This document shows positions 26,946-37,108 of a stretch of 64,000 nucleotides of DNA, piece by piece. The position numbers were made by a program, and so were the translations under genes. Numbering within the stretch: the stretch's first letter is position 1; every line of letters starts with the position of its first letter. The notes under the pieces were generated by a model, which was not told the DNA's origin, searched no databases, and was given only the letters and a program-made list of their open reading frames with translations. The stretch comes from an uncultured Paracoccaceae bacterium (GTDB lineage: Bacteria; Pseudomonadota; Alphaproteobacteria; Rhodobacterales; Rhodobacteraceae), in the NCBI GenBank assembly GCA_947488605.1, contig CANKZJ010000003.1:248001-312000 (forward strand), written 5' to 3'.

Positions 26946-27000
26946 AGGGGCTTTGCCCCCGTCGCTTTGCTCCTCCCCCAGGATATTTATGGGCCAATAA
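26946..27000 (+). repeat. Intergenic repeat-like element with GGGGC-TTT-GCCCC hairpin
   Basis: After the Nudix gene comes a short hairpin (GGGGC TTT GCCCC, 26947-26959), then a C-rich stretch (CTCCTCCCCCAGGATATTTATGG). From memory, closely similar strings recur between genes in many Rhodobacteraceae genomes. Only one copy is seen here, so the repeat call depends on that recollection. It could also act as a weak terminator, though there is no T-tract. Confidence 0.45.
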
Positions 27001-27086
27001 TAGACGGCGGAGCAGCGCTTCTTGCCCCTGTTGGGAAAAACCTTTATCGCGCCAATCAACACTCCTTGACGCAAAGGCATATGCTT

Positions 27087-28301
27087 ATGACCGCTCCGAA
27101 AAAAGTTGTTCTGGCCTATTCTGGTGGCCTTGATACCTCGATCATCCTGAAATGGTTGCAGACCGAATATGGCTGCGAGGTTGTCACTTTTACCGCAGAC
27201 CTTGGTCAGGGCGAAGAGCTGGAGCCAGCGCGCAAAAAGGCCGAGATGATGGGCGCGTCCAGCATCTATATCGAAGACCTGCGTGAAGAGTTCGTACGCG
27301 ACTTTGTTTTCCCGATGTTCCGGGCAAATGCGCTGTATGAGGGGTTATATTTGTTGGGCACCTCTATCGCTCGCCCTCTCATTTCCAAGCGTTTGGTTGA
27401 GATTGCAGCGCTTGAGGGTGCTGACGCCGTTTCGCATGGTGCCACAGGTAAGGGCAATGACCAGATCAGGTTTGAACTGGCCGCTTACGCGCTGAACCCT
27501 GAAATTCGCGTTGTGGCACCTTGGCGTGAGTGGGATTTGGGCAGCCGGACCAAGCTTATTGAATTCGCCGAAAAGCATCAGATTCCGATTGCGAAGGATA
27601 AGCGCGGCGAAGCGCCCTTTAGTGTCGATGCCAACCTTCTGCACACATCCTCTGAGGGTAAAGTTCTAGAAGATCCCGCGGAGGAAGCACCAGAATACGT
27701 CTATCAGCGGTCCGTTGCACCGGAAGCAGCACCTGATACGCCCGAAATGGTTGAGATCACTTTCGAGCGTGGCGATGCCGTGGCAATCAATGGCGAGCTG
27801 ATGTCACCCGCAACGATCCTGACCAAGCTGAATGAATTGGGCGGCAAGCATGGTGTTGGTCGTCTCGATCTGGTGGAAAACCGCTTTATCGGTATGAAAT
27901 CCCGCGGCGTCTACGAAACACCCGGCGGCACCATATTGTTGGAGGCGCACCGGGGCATCGAACAGATCACGCTGGATGCAGGCGCTGGACACCTTAAAGA
28001 CAGCATCATGCCAAAATACGCAGAGCTGATTTACAATGGGTTCTGGTTCTCGCCAGAGCGGGAAATGCTGCAAGCCCTGATCGACAAAAGCCAAGAACAT
28101 GTATCGGGTACTGTACGCGTGAAGCTGTACAAAGGGTCCGCGACGACTGTGGCCCGCTGGTCGGATCAGACGCTGTATTCCGAAGAACATGTGACATTTG
28201 AGGATGACATGGGCGCTTACGATCAGACCGACGCGCAGGGGTTCATTCAGCTGAACGCATTGCGGTTGAAGCTGTTGGCAGCACGTAACCGGAAAGGCTA
28301 A
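27087..28301 (+). CDS. argG: Argininosuccinate synthase
   Basis: ArgG (404 aa) joins citrulline and aspartate with ATP in arginine synthesis. The P-loop [18 protein letters not shown] is at the N terminus. Other landmarks are [64 protein letters not shown] and the C-terminal [19 protein letters not shown] lies nine bases before the ATG at 27087; another ATG two codons upstream is too close. The upstream part of the frame covers the repeat-like element and is not coding. The stop overlaps that of the convergent sulfotransferase-like gene by four bases. Confidence 0.97.
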   Translation: MTAPKKVVLAYSGGLDTSIILKWLQTEYGCEVVTFTADLGQGEELEPARKKAEMMGASSIYIEDLREEFVRDFVFPMFRANALYEGLYLLGTSIARPLISKRLVEIAALEGADAVSHGATGKGNDQIRFELAAYALNPEIRVVAPWREWDLGSRTKLIEFAEKHQIPIAKDKRGEAPFSVDANLLHTSSEGKVLEDPAEEAPEYVYQRSVAPEAAPDTPEMVEITFERGDAVAINGELMSPATILTKLNELGGKHGVGRLDLVENRFIGMKSRGVYETPGGTILLEAHRGIEQITLDAGAGHLKDSIMPKYAELIYNGFWFSPEREMLQALIDKSQEHVSGTVRVKLYKGSATTVARWSDQTLYSEEHVTFEDDMGAYDQTDAQGFIQLNALRLKLLAARNRKG

Positions 28302-28996
28302 AGCTTCAACTTAGATAGCTTTTCATAATGCGGCATCGCAAGGTGTCGCATTTTTTCTTGACGCTCGTCCATTTGAGGTAACGGTCCTTCGGCCCCGGCA
28401 AACCCAGTGCTTTGGTGAACCGCATTATACCAATGCTTTGCCCAAATGCCGTCATCTGCGCGCGACCCGGCTTTCCAATGCAGCATCGCAGGATCAAAAG
28501 GCAGGTCGATTGCTGTACATAGTTTCTTCAGCATCTTTTCAGGCGCAGCGCGGATGTCAGCGCTGTCGATGACAAAACCGCCGATTTCATCGTAAAGTGC
28601 GGCTTGTTGCATGAACCCGATATCTTCCAACGTCATCTCATCCCGCTTTACGCCATAGCTGGCGATCACACGCGCAGGATGTCGGATCAGATGGATGTTG
28701 ATACAGTCTTTTGTCCAGTCCAGTGGAAAGCCGTCAATCATGTGATGCGGCATGTGTTTCATATAGAAATGTGGCTTCTGGGCCGGAATAGTGTCTAAGC
28801 AGCGCGATGCGATGGCAGCCGGATCTGTCTCATGTGCCGCAATAACCTCTTCGCGCATAGGGTGGTCTGCGCGCGTCTTTGCCAGATAGGCCGCGTAGAA
28901 AGGCTCGTCCCAAACCGCAAAGTCTGCGCGGTTTCCGAAGGCATACATCATCGCAGTTGATAGGTTCCGCGGGCCTGACCACATCGCGATCCTCAT
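28298..28996 (-). CDS. Sulfotransferase-like P-loop protein
   Basis: A 232-residue protein starting with [22 protein letters not shown], a PAPS-binding-type loop as in sulfotransferase-fold proteins, followed by [11 protein letters not shown] and a second motif [20 protein letters not shown], matching the 3'-phosphate binding region of sulfotransferases. Activity and acceptor are unknown. It overlaps the class IV aminotransferase gene by four bases, so the two probably act in one pathway. It converges on argG. Confidence 0.8.
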   Translation of the reverse strand: MRIAMWSGPRNLSTAMMYAFGNRADFAVWDEPFYAAYLAKTRADHPMREEVIAAHETDPAAIASRCLDTIPAQKPHFYMKHMPHHMIDGFPLDWTKDCINIHLIRHPARVIASYGVKRDEMTLEDIGFMQQAALYDEIGGFVIDSADIRAAPEKMLKKLCTAIDLPFDPAMLHWKAGSRADDGIWAKHWYNAVHQSTGFAGAEGPLPQMDERQEKMRHLAMPHYEKLSKLKL

Positions 28997-29892
28997 GAGC
29001 GATCAACCAGATCTTTGTACAGGCCGCGCAAGCGTTTGGTCATTGATCCAAGCTCGCCCGTTCCAATGATCCGTCCATCAATCGCGCTAACAGGCGTTTG
29101 TGCGCCAAAAGTGCCTGTCAGGAAAGCTTCGTCTGCTGAATAGGTATCAACAAGACTGAAATTCCGCTCGAACACCGGGATTTCATTCCCGCGGCACAAG
29201 TCGATGACCTTCTGGCGGGTGATGCCATTCATGCAGTAATCACCGGTAGAGGTCCAAACGGCCCCATTCTTTACGATAAAGAAGTTACAAGCGTTGGTCG
29301 TGTTCACAAATCCATGCACATCCAACATCAGCGCTTCATCAGCACCGGCCTTTTGCGCTGCGATACAGGCAAGGATACAATTTAGCTTGGAATGGCTGTT
29401 CAATTTGGGATCTTGCGTCATCGGCAACCCACGCTGATAGGGAACTGTAGCGAGCTTAATGGGGCGCGGAATTTTGGGTTGAGAATGCTCCATGATAATC
29501 ACGAAAGTCGGTCCTGATTGCGACAGACTAGGGTGTTGAAAGGGCCGTACTTTGATGCCACGCGTTATCATCAAGCGTGCATGCGCATTTGTCGTCATCT
29601 GATTGGCATTTTGAGTGTCTAACAAAGCAGAAATTACCTGTTTTCGGGTCATTCCTATATCGAGATCAATTGCTTTTGCAGCCTCGAACAAGCGGTCAAT
29701 ATGTTCATCCATGAACGCCCACTTGCCGTCATAAAGCCGCAGACCCTCCCACACCCCATCACCAAGCATGAAGCCACTATCGTAAACGCTGACTGTTGCC
29801 TCTGCTTTGGGGACGATGCGCCCATCCACATAGATCAGGATGTCTTCGTTACGTTTGTCGTCTTGGGCTTGGTGGGTCGTCACTTCGGTCAT
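28993..29892 (-). CDS. Class IV aminotransferase (branched-chain or D-amino acid type)
   Basis: A 299-residue PLP enzyme of fold type IV. It has YVDGRIVPKAEATVSVYDSGFMLGDGVWEGLRLYDGKW at the N terminus, the PLP lysine in PKLNSHSKLNCILACIAAQKAGADEAL, and the cofactor-phosphate loop TGTFGAQTPVSAIDGR. Family members are branched-chain aminotransferases, D-amino acid aminotransferases and aminodeoxychorismate lyase; I cannot choose between them with certainty. AAGGAG is seven bases before the ATG at 29892. It is coupled to the sulfotransferase-like gene and divergent from msrA. Confidence 0.9.
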   Translation of the reverse strand: MTEVTTHQAQDDKRNEDILIYVDGRIVPKAEATVSVYDSGFMLGDGVWEGLRLYDGKWAFMDEHIDRLFEAAKAIDLDIGMTRKQVISALLDTQNANQMTTNAHARLMITRGIKVRPFQHPSLSQSGPTFVIIMEHSQPKIPRPIKLATVPYQRGLPMTQDPKLNSHSKLNCILACIAAQKAGADEALMLDVHGFVNTTNACNFFIVKNGAVWTSTGDYCMNGITRQKVIDLCRGNEIPVFERNFSLVDTYSADEAFLTGTFGAQTPVSAIDGRIIGTGELGSMTKRLRGLYKDLVDRS

Positions 29893-29957
29893 GGATGTTC
29901 TCCTTATTTGCGACGCTAGGACAGCAAACAGTTTGTTCCAAGGGGTAAAGACCACGT

Positions 29958-29994
29958 GAGAATTGGCTTCAGCGATTGCCTGAAGCCGGTTCTC
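29958..29994 (+). repeat. Long imperfect inverted repeat upstream of msrA
   Basis: GGCTTCAG (29965-29972) and CTGAAGCC (29980-29987) pair perfectly around a seven-base loop. The stem continues through two T-G wobble positions into GAGAA/TTCTC, giving about 15 pairs in a plus-strand RNA. It ends 31 bp before the msrA start, in the 133-bp gap between divergent genes. It may be a leader hairpin of msrA or an operator; there is no T-tract for termination. Confidence 0.55.
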
Positions 29995-30025
29995 GCGGAA
30001 TAGATAGCATCAAAGGAGACTACTG

Positions 30026-30658
30026 ATGCTGAAACACCTTATTCTGTCACTCACGTTACTGCCGGTCGCGCAGGCCGCAGCAGCCGAGAATATCCAAACC
30101 ACAATTCTTGCCGGAGGTTGCTTTTGGTGCATTGAAAGTGACTTTGAAAAAGTCGACGGCGTCAAAGAAGTCGTGTCCGGCTATACCGGTGGTACGACTG
30201 TCGACCCGACCTATGAAACTCTTAAAGGGTCTGGTCACTATGAAGCCGTTGAAATCACATATGACGCCGATGTTGTAACCTACGGGCAGTTGCTTAATGC
30301 GTTCTTCCGCTCTGTCGATCCCACGGATGCTGGTGGACAGTTCTGTGATCGCGGCGAAAGCTATCGCACAGCCGTTTTCGTGTCTAACGCTGTGGAAAAG
30401 GATATTGCTGAGGCCGCGAAAGCAACCGCGCAGCGCGATCTAGGTCAGCAAATTGTGACACCCATTCTGGATGCTGCAACCTTCTACGAGGCCGAAGCCT
30501 ATCATCAGGATTACTATAAGGGCCAACAGCGCGTTATCACCCGTGGCGGGATCAAACGCCAGTCAGAGGCCTATGAGTTTTACCGCAATGCCTGCGGACG
30601 GGATCAGCGTGTTGCCGAGCTTTGGGGTGATGCAGCACCCTTTGTCCATCACAACTGA
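30026..30658 (+). CDS. msrA: Peptide methionine sulfoxide reductase MsrA, exported form
   Basis: A 210-residue MsrA that reduces the S-epimer of methionine sulfoxide in proteins. The active-site motif [24 protein letters not shown] is at about residue 30, with YHQDYY-type residues later ([10 protein letters not shown]). Before it lies a typical Sec signal peptide ([20 protein letters not shown]), so this copy should act in the periplasm. AAAGGAG precedes the ATG. The stop region overlaps the convergent sugar kinase gene by ten bases. Confidence 0.95.
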   Translation: MLKHLILSLTLLPVAQAAAAENIQTTILAGGCFWCIESDFEKVDGVKEVVSGYTGGTTVDPTYETLKGSGHYEAVEITYDADVVTYGQLLNAFFRSVDPTDAGGQFCDRGESYRTAVFVSNAVEKDIAEAAKATAQRDLGQQIVTPILDAATFYEAEAYHQDYYKGQQRVITRGGIKRQSEAYEFYRNACGRDQRVAELWGDAAPFVHHN

Positions 30659-31515
30659 AACGCCTGAACCTCTGAAAGATCAGGAATAACATCAGCAGTG
30701 CCGTGGCGCGTTACCATAAGCGCCGCGGCCTTCGTTGCTTGCCCAATGGCTTGGCCCATTGGCATTCCACGATCTAAACCAGCCAGAACATACCCCGTAA
30801 ATGTATCGCCAGCCCCAGTCGTATCAACCGGGTCTACCGCTATGGCAGGGAAATGTTGCATTTCCGATGGTCCATACCAATCAGCACCATCTGCCCCGCG
30901 CGTCACGATGATGTCGCGCACTGATAGATCATTGGGTGTTTGGCCGGTCGCCTGCTCTAGCTGCTTGGCCTCTACCTCATTCAAAATCAGAAAATCTAGA
31001 TAAGGAAGCACGGCTTGTACCCGATCGGCATCAAATGGTGCGGCCGCATAAGCAACTTTGAGGCCCAATTTCTTGCCCATCTCTGCCGCTGTGCGCTGTA
31101 GGTTGGTTTCGTTTTGAATAATAAGCCAATCACCAGTCTCTGCTTCAGCGATTGCAGCTTGCAAAGTGACCTGCGGGATCACCGCATTTGCGCCTGGATA
31201 AAGAACAATTGCGTTCTCTCCCTGAGGGTCGACCATAATCATGGCTTGTGCAGTTTCAGTGTCTAACACGGCGATATTGCGTGTATCGACACCGTATTCC
31301 ATCAGGCGCTGTATCGCCCAGCGCCCATCTTCACCCACGGCACCGATATGGTGAACGCGTGCCGCACCGCGCGACGCCGCCACTGACATATTCGTGCCTT
31401 TTCCACCCAAGAACATCTCGCGGTTGGTCGACGAAAGCGTCTCTCCCGGCGCTGGAATATGCGGAACGGAATAGACAAAATCAGCGTTGATCGAGCCAAG
31501 GTTCCAAATTGCCAT
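30649..31515 (-). CDS. PfkB-family sugar kinase (ribokinase-like)
   Basis: A 288-residue PfkB-family kinase. The first signature is in [30 protein letters not shown] and the second, with the catalytic base, is [35 protein letters not shown] is also characteristic of ribokinases. Ribose is the first guess, but other sugars or nucleosides are possible, and no transporter or isomerase gene is adjacent. Its ATG overlaps the stop of the malic enzyme gene by one base. Confidence 0.9.
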   Translation of the reverse strand: MAIWNLGSINADFVYSVPHIPAPGETLSSTNREMFLGGKGTNMSVAASRGAARVHHIGAVGEDGRWAIQRLMEYGVDTRNIAVLDTETAQAMIMVDPQGENAIVLYPGANAVIPQVTLQAAIAEAETGDWLIIQNETNLQRTAAEMGKKLGLKVAYAAAPFDADRVQAVLPYLDFLILNEVEAKQLEQATGQTPNDLSVRDIIVTRGADGADWYGPSEMQHFPAIAVDPVDTTGAGDTFTGYVLAGLDRGMPMGQAIGQATKAAALMVTRHGTADVIPDLSEVQAFQL

Positions 31516-33770
31516 CAGTCCACCTTACACGCAGCAATGACCGCCATGTTCAAGATGTCGTTGACCGTCGAAACGGTTGAGCAAATTTGCACCGGTTTGC
31601 CAATACCTGACAGGATCGGACCAATAACCGTGGCGCCTGCCATTTCTTGCATCAGTTTGACGGATATCGACGCAGAATGTCTTGCAGGCACGACAAGAAC
31701 GTTCGCGGGTCCGGTCAACCGCTGAAACGGATAGTTTTCCTGCGCTTTCACATTCATCGCCACGTCGACCGTCATTTCGCCTTCATACTCAAAATCAGCG
31801 TTGCGCGCATCAAGTACTGTTGCGGCCTGATGCATTTTTTCGGCCCGTTCAGAGACTGGATAACCGAAAGTAGAGAACGACAAGAAAGCGACCCGTGGCT
31901 CTAGACCAAGCTCTCGGGCGACGAACGCACCACGTTCGGCAATATCGGCAAGATCATTTTCATCAGGCCATTCATGCACAAGTGTATCAGCAATCAGCAC
32001 AATGCGGCCGTTGTGCAGAACAGCAGTCACACCAACGGCACCGTCATGTGGTTGCGCATCAAAGACGTGGTTAATCAGTTCGAGAATATGCGCAGATTTT
32101 CGTGTCGCACCCGTAACCATGCCATCTGCGTGACCATGTGCCAGCATCAGCGATGCAAAAACATGGCGGTCACGGGCAGCCAAGCGGTGAACATCCTGTG
32201 CGTCAAACCCTTTACGTTGAAGGCGTTGATAAAGAAAATCCTTGTACATTTCGAGGTGCGGTGTTGTTGCCGCATTGACGATTTCAAGCTCCTCAACGGC
32301 TTCTGCAAGGCCTTCTGTCGTGAGTTTCTCTTTCACATCATCATCACGGCCAACAATAAGGGCTTTGCCCATTCCGGAACGTTGGTACATGACGGCGGCA
32401 CGCAAAACACGCGGGTCATCGCCCTCGGCAAATACGACTGTCGATTGGTTGGCGCGCGCACGTGCATTCAGGCTGCGCAAGATCGACTGCGTGGGATCCA
32501 TGCGGGATTTGAGCGACAGCTCGTAGGCATCCATATCGACAATCGGGCGACGTGCGACACCGGTTTTCATGCCTGCTTGCGCCACAGCCGTGGGAATCCT
32601 GTGGATGAGGCGCGGATCGAACGGTGTGGGAATAATGTAGTCACGTCCAAATGTGAGTTTCTTGCCGTAGGCCATCGCGACCTCGTCCGGCACATCTTCG
32701 CGCGCGAGCGCAGCAAGCGCCTCGGCACAGGCAATTTTCATTTCATCGTTGATGGCACGGGCGTGGATGTCGAGCGCACCGCGGAAAAGGTACGGAAATC
32801 CAAGGACGTTATTGACCTGATTAGGGTAATCGCTCCGCCCGGTTGCGACGATTGCGTCTTCGCGGACGGCGTGCGCATCTTCTGGCGTAATTTCTGGATC
32901 TGGGTTGGCCATGGCAAAAATAACTGGGTTATCCGCCATGTTAGACACCATTTCTTGGGTCACGGCACCCTTGGCACTAACGCCAAGGAACACATCGCAG
33001 CCCTTCATCGCATCATCCAATGTCCGCGCCGACGTATTGGCGGCATGCGCGGATTTCCATTGGTTCATCCCCTCGGTCCGGCCTTGGTAAATCACACCTT
33101 TGGTATCAGCCATAATGCAATTGTCGTGTTTAGCACCCATCGCCTTAAGCAATTCAAGACAAGCGATCCCAGCCGCACCGGCACCATTCAGCACAATTTT
33201 GACGTCTTCGATTTTCTTGCCTGAAATATGCAGGGCGTTCAGCAGGCCAGCCGCGCAAATTACCGCAGTGCCATGCTGGTCATCGTGAAAGACGGGGATA
33301 TCCATCTGCTCTTTGAGCGTTTGTTCGATGATAAAGCATTCAGGTGCTTTGATGTCCTCAAGGTTGATTCCACCAAAAGTGGGGCCCATCAACCTGACCG
33401 CCTTGATGAATTCCTCGGGGTCTTCTGTATCAAGTTCAATGTCGATCGAATTGACATCAGCAAAGCGTTTGAACAGAACGGATTTACCCTCCATCACCGG
33501 CTTGCTTCCCAGCGCACCAAGATTGCCGAGGCCAAGAACAGCAGTGCCATTTGAGATAACAGCGACCAAATTTCCCTTATTTGTATAGTCATATGCAAGC
33601 GCGGGGTTTGCTGCGATTTCCTCGCAGGGGATGGCAACACCGGGGGAATAAGCCAGCGACAGATCGCGCTGCGTCGTCATCGGCACGGTGGCCTGAATTT
33701 CCCATTTGCCGGGGCTTGGATGCATATGGAATTGTAGCGCGTCTTCGCGTGTGAGTTTATTCTTTGGCAT
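31515..33770 (-). CDS. maeB: NADP-dependent malic enzyme with C-terminal phosphotransacetylase-like domain
   Basis: A 751-residue MaeB-type enzyme that decarboxylates malate to pyruvate. The N-terminal ~430 residues hold the malic domain (RDLSLAYSPGVAIPCEEIA, FHDDQHGTAVICAAGLLNAL) and NAD(P) domain (VLNGAGAAGIACLELLKAMGA). The remaining ~320 residues resemble phosphotransacetylase, which in this class is regulatory. GAGGGGG lies five bases before the ATG at 33770, ruling out the longer frame. It is divergent from mutS across a 122-bp gap. Confidence 0.96.
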   Translation of the reverse strand: MPKNKLTREDALQFHMHPSPGKWEIQATVPMTTQRDLSLAYSPGVAIPCEEIAANPALAYDYTNKGNLVAVISNGTAVLGLGNLGALGSKPVMEGKSVLFKRFADVNSIDIELDTEDPEEFIKAVRLMGPTFGGINLEDIKAPECFIIEQTLKEQMDIPVFHDDQHGTAVICAAGLLNALHISGKKIEDVKIVLNGAGAAGIACLELLKAMGAKHDNCIMADTKGVIYQGRTEGMNQWKSAHAANTSARTLDDAMKGCDVFLGVSAKGAVTQEMVSNMADNPVIFAMANPDPEITPEDAHAVREDAIVATGRSDYPNQVNNVLGFPYLFRGALDIHARAINDEMKIACAEALAALAREDVPDEVAMAYGKKLTFGRDYIIPTPFDPRLIHRIPTAVAQAGMKTGVARRPIVDMDAYELSLKSRMDPTQSILRSLNARARANQSTVVFAEGDDPRVLRAAVMYQRSGMGKALIVGRDDDVKEKLTTEGLAEAVEELEIVNAATTPHLEMYKDFLYQRLQRKGFDAQDVHRLAARDRHVFASLMLAHGHADGMVTGATRKSAHILELINHVFDAQPHDGAVGVTAVLHNGRIVLIADTLVHEWPDENDLADIAERGAFVARELGLEPRVAFLSFSTFGYPVSERAEKMHQAATVLDARNADFEYEGEMTVDVAMNVKAQENYPFQRLTGPANVLVVPARHSASISVKLMQEMAGATVIGPILSGIGKPVQICSTVSTVNDILNMAVIAACKVD

Positions 33771-33892
33771 CTTGTCCCCCTCTTGAGCCCACAAGACATA
33801 GCGGGTTCCGACACAAAGCTGCAACGGGTTCATTTCAGGGTTTCACAGCTAATCTGGGCTGTTAGTGTGCGCAGAATGATCCGGGGGGATGC

Positions 33893-36520
33893 ATGAGCAG
33901 CACCAAAAGCACCACGACGCCGATGATGGCGCAATATCTGGAGATTAAGGCCGAGCACCCCGATGCCCTGCTGTTCTACCGGATGGGTGATTTCTATGAA
34001 ATGTTCTTTGATGATGCTGTTGCCGCATCTGAGGCGCTGGATATCGCACTGACGAAGCGCGGAAAGCACGACGATCAGGATATTCCAATGTGTGGTGTCC
34101 CGCATCACGCGGCTGAAGGGTACTTCCTCACGCTGATCCGCAAGGGATTTCGTGTTGCTGTCTGCGAACAAATGGAAAGTCCGGCTGAGGCGAAAAAGCG
34201 CGGCTACAAGTCAGTCGTCCGGCGCGAGGTGGTGCGTCTTGTCACGCCCGGCACGCTGACAGAGGATTCTTTGCTGGATGCGCGCCGTCACAACTACTTG
34301 GCAGCTTTTCATGTTGTCCGTGGTGAAGGGGCACTGGCGTGGGTCGATATTTCGACGGGGGCGTTTCATGTGATGACGTGTTCGGAGGCCCGGCTAGGCC
34401 CTGAACTAGCACGGTTGGCACCACGCGAGGTCATTGTTGTCGACGATTTTCAGCCAAGTTGGGCCGAGATAGTGTCTGAATGTGGTGCAACACTGACAAC
34501 TTTAGGTGCTGCTGCTTTTGACAGTACATCAGGTGAAAAGCGGTTGTGTAAACTCTATAAGGTTGCGTCGCTCGATGCGTTTGGCAACTTTGGTCGCTCA
34601 GAAGTCGCCGCTATGTCTGCGGTTGCCGAATACATTGATATTACGCAGCGTGGGAATTTGCCGCTTCTGCGTCCTCCCGTCCTTGAAGGCCAAGCGACAA
34701 CGATGCAGATCGATGCCGCAACGCGGAGATCATTGGAATTGACCCATGCAATGAACGGCGGACGGAAAGGCTCTCTGTTGCATTGCATTGATCGCACCGT
34801 GACTGCGGGTGGTGCGCGCCTGCTAGAGCGGCGGTTGTCGTCGCCGTCTTGTCATGTGGCGACTATCAGGGATCGCCAAGCCTCGATTTCATTCTTGAGT
34901 GAAAATAACCGTCTCGGAGCGGATATTCGCGACACGTTGCGCGGCGTGCATGACTTGGATCGTGCGATGTCACGGCTTGCCTTGGATCGCGGTGGTCCGC
35001 GCGATATGGCGGCTATCAGGAACACGATTGGCCAAGCCAAGACGCTTAAGGCATTGTTTCCTGACGAACTCCCCAGCACTTTGGCGGCAGCCGCCAAGGA
35101 TCTATCGGGTCATGATGATCTGCTGGAGCTATTGGATCAGGCAATCGTCGCTGATCCGCCGCTTTTATCGCGCGATGGCGGGTTCATTGCGCCAGGGTAT
35201 GATACCGATCTGGATGACGCACGCACTTTGCGTGATGAAGGCCGATCCGTGATCGCAGCAATGCAAGCTGACTTCATTGAAGCATCCGGCATCACGTCAC
35301 TTAAGATCAAGCATAACAATGTGCTCGGCTACTTCATTGAGACAACTGCCACCCATGCAGACAAAATGATGGCGCCGCCATTGAATGAGACGTTCATTCA
35401 TCGCCAGACGACAGCCAACCAAGTCCGCTTTACGACCGTTGAACTGTCAGAGATCGAAACACGCATTTTAAACGCTGGCGGCAGAGCGCTTGAGATCGAA
35501 AAGCGGCTCTATTCCAGCCTAACTGAGGCCATTATCACACAGGCAGGACCGCTGGGTGCGCTTGCACGCGCATTGTCCGAAATCGATCTGACCGCAGCTT
35601 TGAGCCATTTGGCAAATGCTGAAAACTGGGTAAAACCAACAATTGATGACAGCAGGGCATTTGAGATTACGGCAGGACGTCATCCTGTCGTGGAAGCAGC
35701 GCTTCACAAAGATGGCGCACCGTTTGTGGCCAATGATTGCGATTTGACGCAAGCGCCGATCTGGCTGCTAACCGGACCAAATATGGCGGGTAAATCAACA
35801 TTCCTGCGGCAGAATGCATTGCTTGCGATTTTGGCACAGATGGGAAGCTTTGTGCCAGCGACCGAGGCACATATCGGCATTGTTAGCCAAATATTCAGCC
35901 GCGTCGGCGCATCAGATGATTTAGCCCGGGGGCGTTCAACATTTATGGTTGAGATGGTCGAAACAGCGGCCATTCTTAATCAGGCCGATGACAGGGCATT
36001 GGTAATTCTGGATGAAATCGGACGTGGCACAGCGACTTACGATGGTCTGTCGATCGCATGGGCGACCTTGGAACACTTGCATGATGTGAACCGCTGCCGC
36101 GCGCTTTTTGCCACGCATTACCATGAAATGTCTGCTCTTTCCGCAAAGCTGGACGGCGTCGACAATGCGACGGTCACGGTAAAGGAATGGGAAGGCGACG
36201 TTATTTTCCTGCACGAAGTGAAACGCGGCACGGCGGACCGCAGCTATGGCGTGCAAGTCGCGCGACTAGCAGGGCTACCGGCGTCTGTGGTGGACCGGGC
36301 AAAGGTTGTTTTGGATGCTTTGGAAAAAGGTGAGCGCGAAGGCGGTGGATCACGCAAAGCAATCATCGATGACTTGCCATTATTTGCGGCGACGCCCGCG
36401 CCCCACCCTGCGATGCCAAAGGAATCAGAGGTAGAGGCGCAGTTGAAAGATATTTTGCCGGATGAGCTTACGCCTCGTGAGGCGCTCGCTTTGATTTATG
36501 AGTTGCGGTCTAAGCTCTAA
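33893..36520 (+). CDS. mutS: DNA mismatch repair protein MutS
   Basis: MutS (875 aa) recognises mismatches and starts repair with MutL. The mismatch-reading motif is in YRMGDFYEMFFDDA (about residue 35). The ATPase has Walker A TGPNMAGKSTFLRQ, the region SRVGASDDLARGRSTFMVEM, Walker B LVILDEIGRGTATYDGLSIAWA and the histidine in ALFATHYHEM. The tail with ILPDELTPREALALIYELR is the usual dimer segment. Length and motifs are normal. The nearest plus-strand neighbours start at rph; grpE and hrcA lie in between on the other strand. Confidence 0.98.
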   Translation: MSSTKSTTTPMMAQYLEIKAEHPDALLFYRMGDFYEMFFDDAVAASEALDIALTKRGKHDDQDIPMCGVPHHAAEGYFLTLIRKGFRVAVCEQMESPAEAKKRGYKSVVRREVVRLVTPGTLTEDSLLDARRHNYLAAFHVVRGEGALAWVDISTGAFHVMTCSEARLGPELARLAPREVIVVDDFQPSWAEIVSECGATLTTLGAAAFDSTSGEKRLCKLYKVASLDAFGNFGRSEVAAMSAVAEYIDITQRGNLPLLRPPVLEGQATTMQIDAATRRSLELTHAMNGGRKGSLLHCIDRTVTAGGARLLERRLSSPSCHVATIRDRQASISFLSENNRLGADIRDTLRGVHDLDRAMSRLALDRGGPRDMAAIRNTIGQAKTLKALFPDELPSTLAAAAKDLSGHDDLLELLDQAIVADPPLLSRDGGFIAPGYDTDLDDARTLRDEGRSVIAAMQADFIEASGITSLKIKHNNVLGYFIETTATHADKMMAPPLNETFIHRQTTANQVRFTTVELSEIETRILNAGGRALEIEKRLYSSLTEAIITQAGPLGALARALSEIDLTAALSHLANAENWVKPTIDDSRAFEITAGRHPVVEAALHKDGAPFVANDCDLTQAPIWLLTGPNMAGKSTFLRQNALLAILAQMGSFVPATEAHIGIVSQIFSRVGASDDLARGRSTFMVEMVETAAILNQADDRALVILDEIGRGTATYDGLSIAWATLEHLHDVNRCRALFATHYHEMSALSAKLDGVDNATVTVKEWEGDVIFLHEVKRGTADRSYGVQVARLAGLPASVVDRAKVVLDALEKGEREGGGSRKAIIDDLPLFAATPAPHPAMPKESEVEAQLKDILPDELTPREALALIYELRSKL

Positions 36521-36539
36521 AGTTCGTGAGAACCCTGAC

Positions 36540-37097
36540 TTAACTCGCAGGCGTTGATGACACGCCAACCTGTGCGGGCCGCAGCAAGCGGTCGTGCAAC
36601 ATGAAACCTTCCGCAGCGACCTGAATGATCTCTCCGGCCTTCGTGCCGGGAACTGGTGCTTCAAACATTGCTTGGTGCAGCTTTGGATCGAATTTATCAC
36701 CGACTTCGGGAACGATAGGGTCGATTCCGTGCTTTTTGAACACACTGATCAACTCGCGCATTGTCAGCTCGACACCTTCTAGAAGGGCTTTGTTGACCTC
36801 TGCTTCACTCTCTTCGGCAGACAAAAGCGCACGGCGCATGTTGTCGTAGACAGGCAGCATGTCACGGGCAAGCTTCGAGCCGCCATAGTTTTCTGCTTCA
36901 CGGCGATCACGCTCGGCGCGTTTGCGTGTGTTTTCGTTGTCTGCAAGCGCGCGCATAAACTTATCTTGGTATTCGTCGCGTTCCGCGCGCAGGGCTTCGA
37001 TTTCATCGAACGTCGCCTCGGCTGCGTCAAAATCAATCTCATCGCCTTCGGCAGCAAGTTCATCAAGGCTTTGCAGTTCTTCGTCTTTCTCAGACAT
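36540..37097 (-). CDS. grpE: Nucleotide exchange factor GrpE
   Basis: GrpE (185 aa) releases ADP from DnaK. It has an acidic N terminus, a long coiled-coil helix (about residues 30-70, DEYQDKFMRALADNENTRKR), the conserved DMLPVYDNMRRAL, and the C-terminal wing HGIDPIVPEVGDKFDPKLHQAMFEAP and GEIIQVAAEGFMLHDRLLRPAQVGVS. It is 11 bp downstream of hrcA on the same strand; dnaK and dnaJ are not in the window. Confidence 0.97.
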   Translation of the reverse strand: MSEKDEELQSLDELAAEGDEIDFDAAEATFDEIEALRAERDEYQDKFMRALADNENTRKRAERDRREAENYGGSKLARDMLPVYDNMRRALLSAEESEAEVNKALLEGVELTMRELISVFKKHGIDPIVPEVGDKFDPKLHQAMFEAPVPGTKAGEIIQVAAEGFMLHDRLLRPAQVGVSSTPAS

Positions 37098-37108
37098 CAG
37101 TCTTCCCT

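Noticed and set aside
29958..29994. Hairpin before msrA as a terminator
   Set aside because: There is no T-tract on either side, and neither divergent gene ends there.
31974..33224. Long open frame of 416 codons on the plus strand
   Set aside because: It lies wholly antisense to maeB, whose reading frame is certain, and its product has no recognisable domain. It is a codon-bias shadow.
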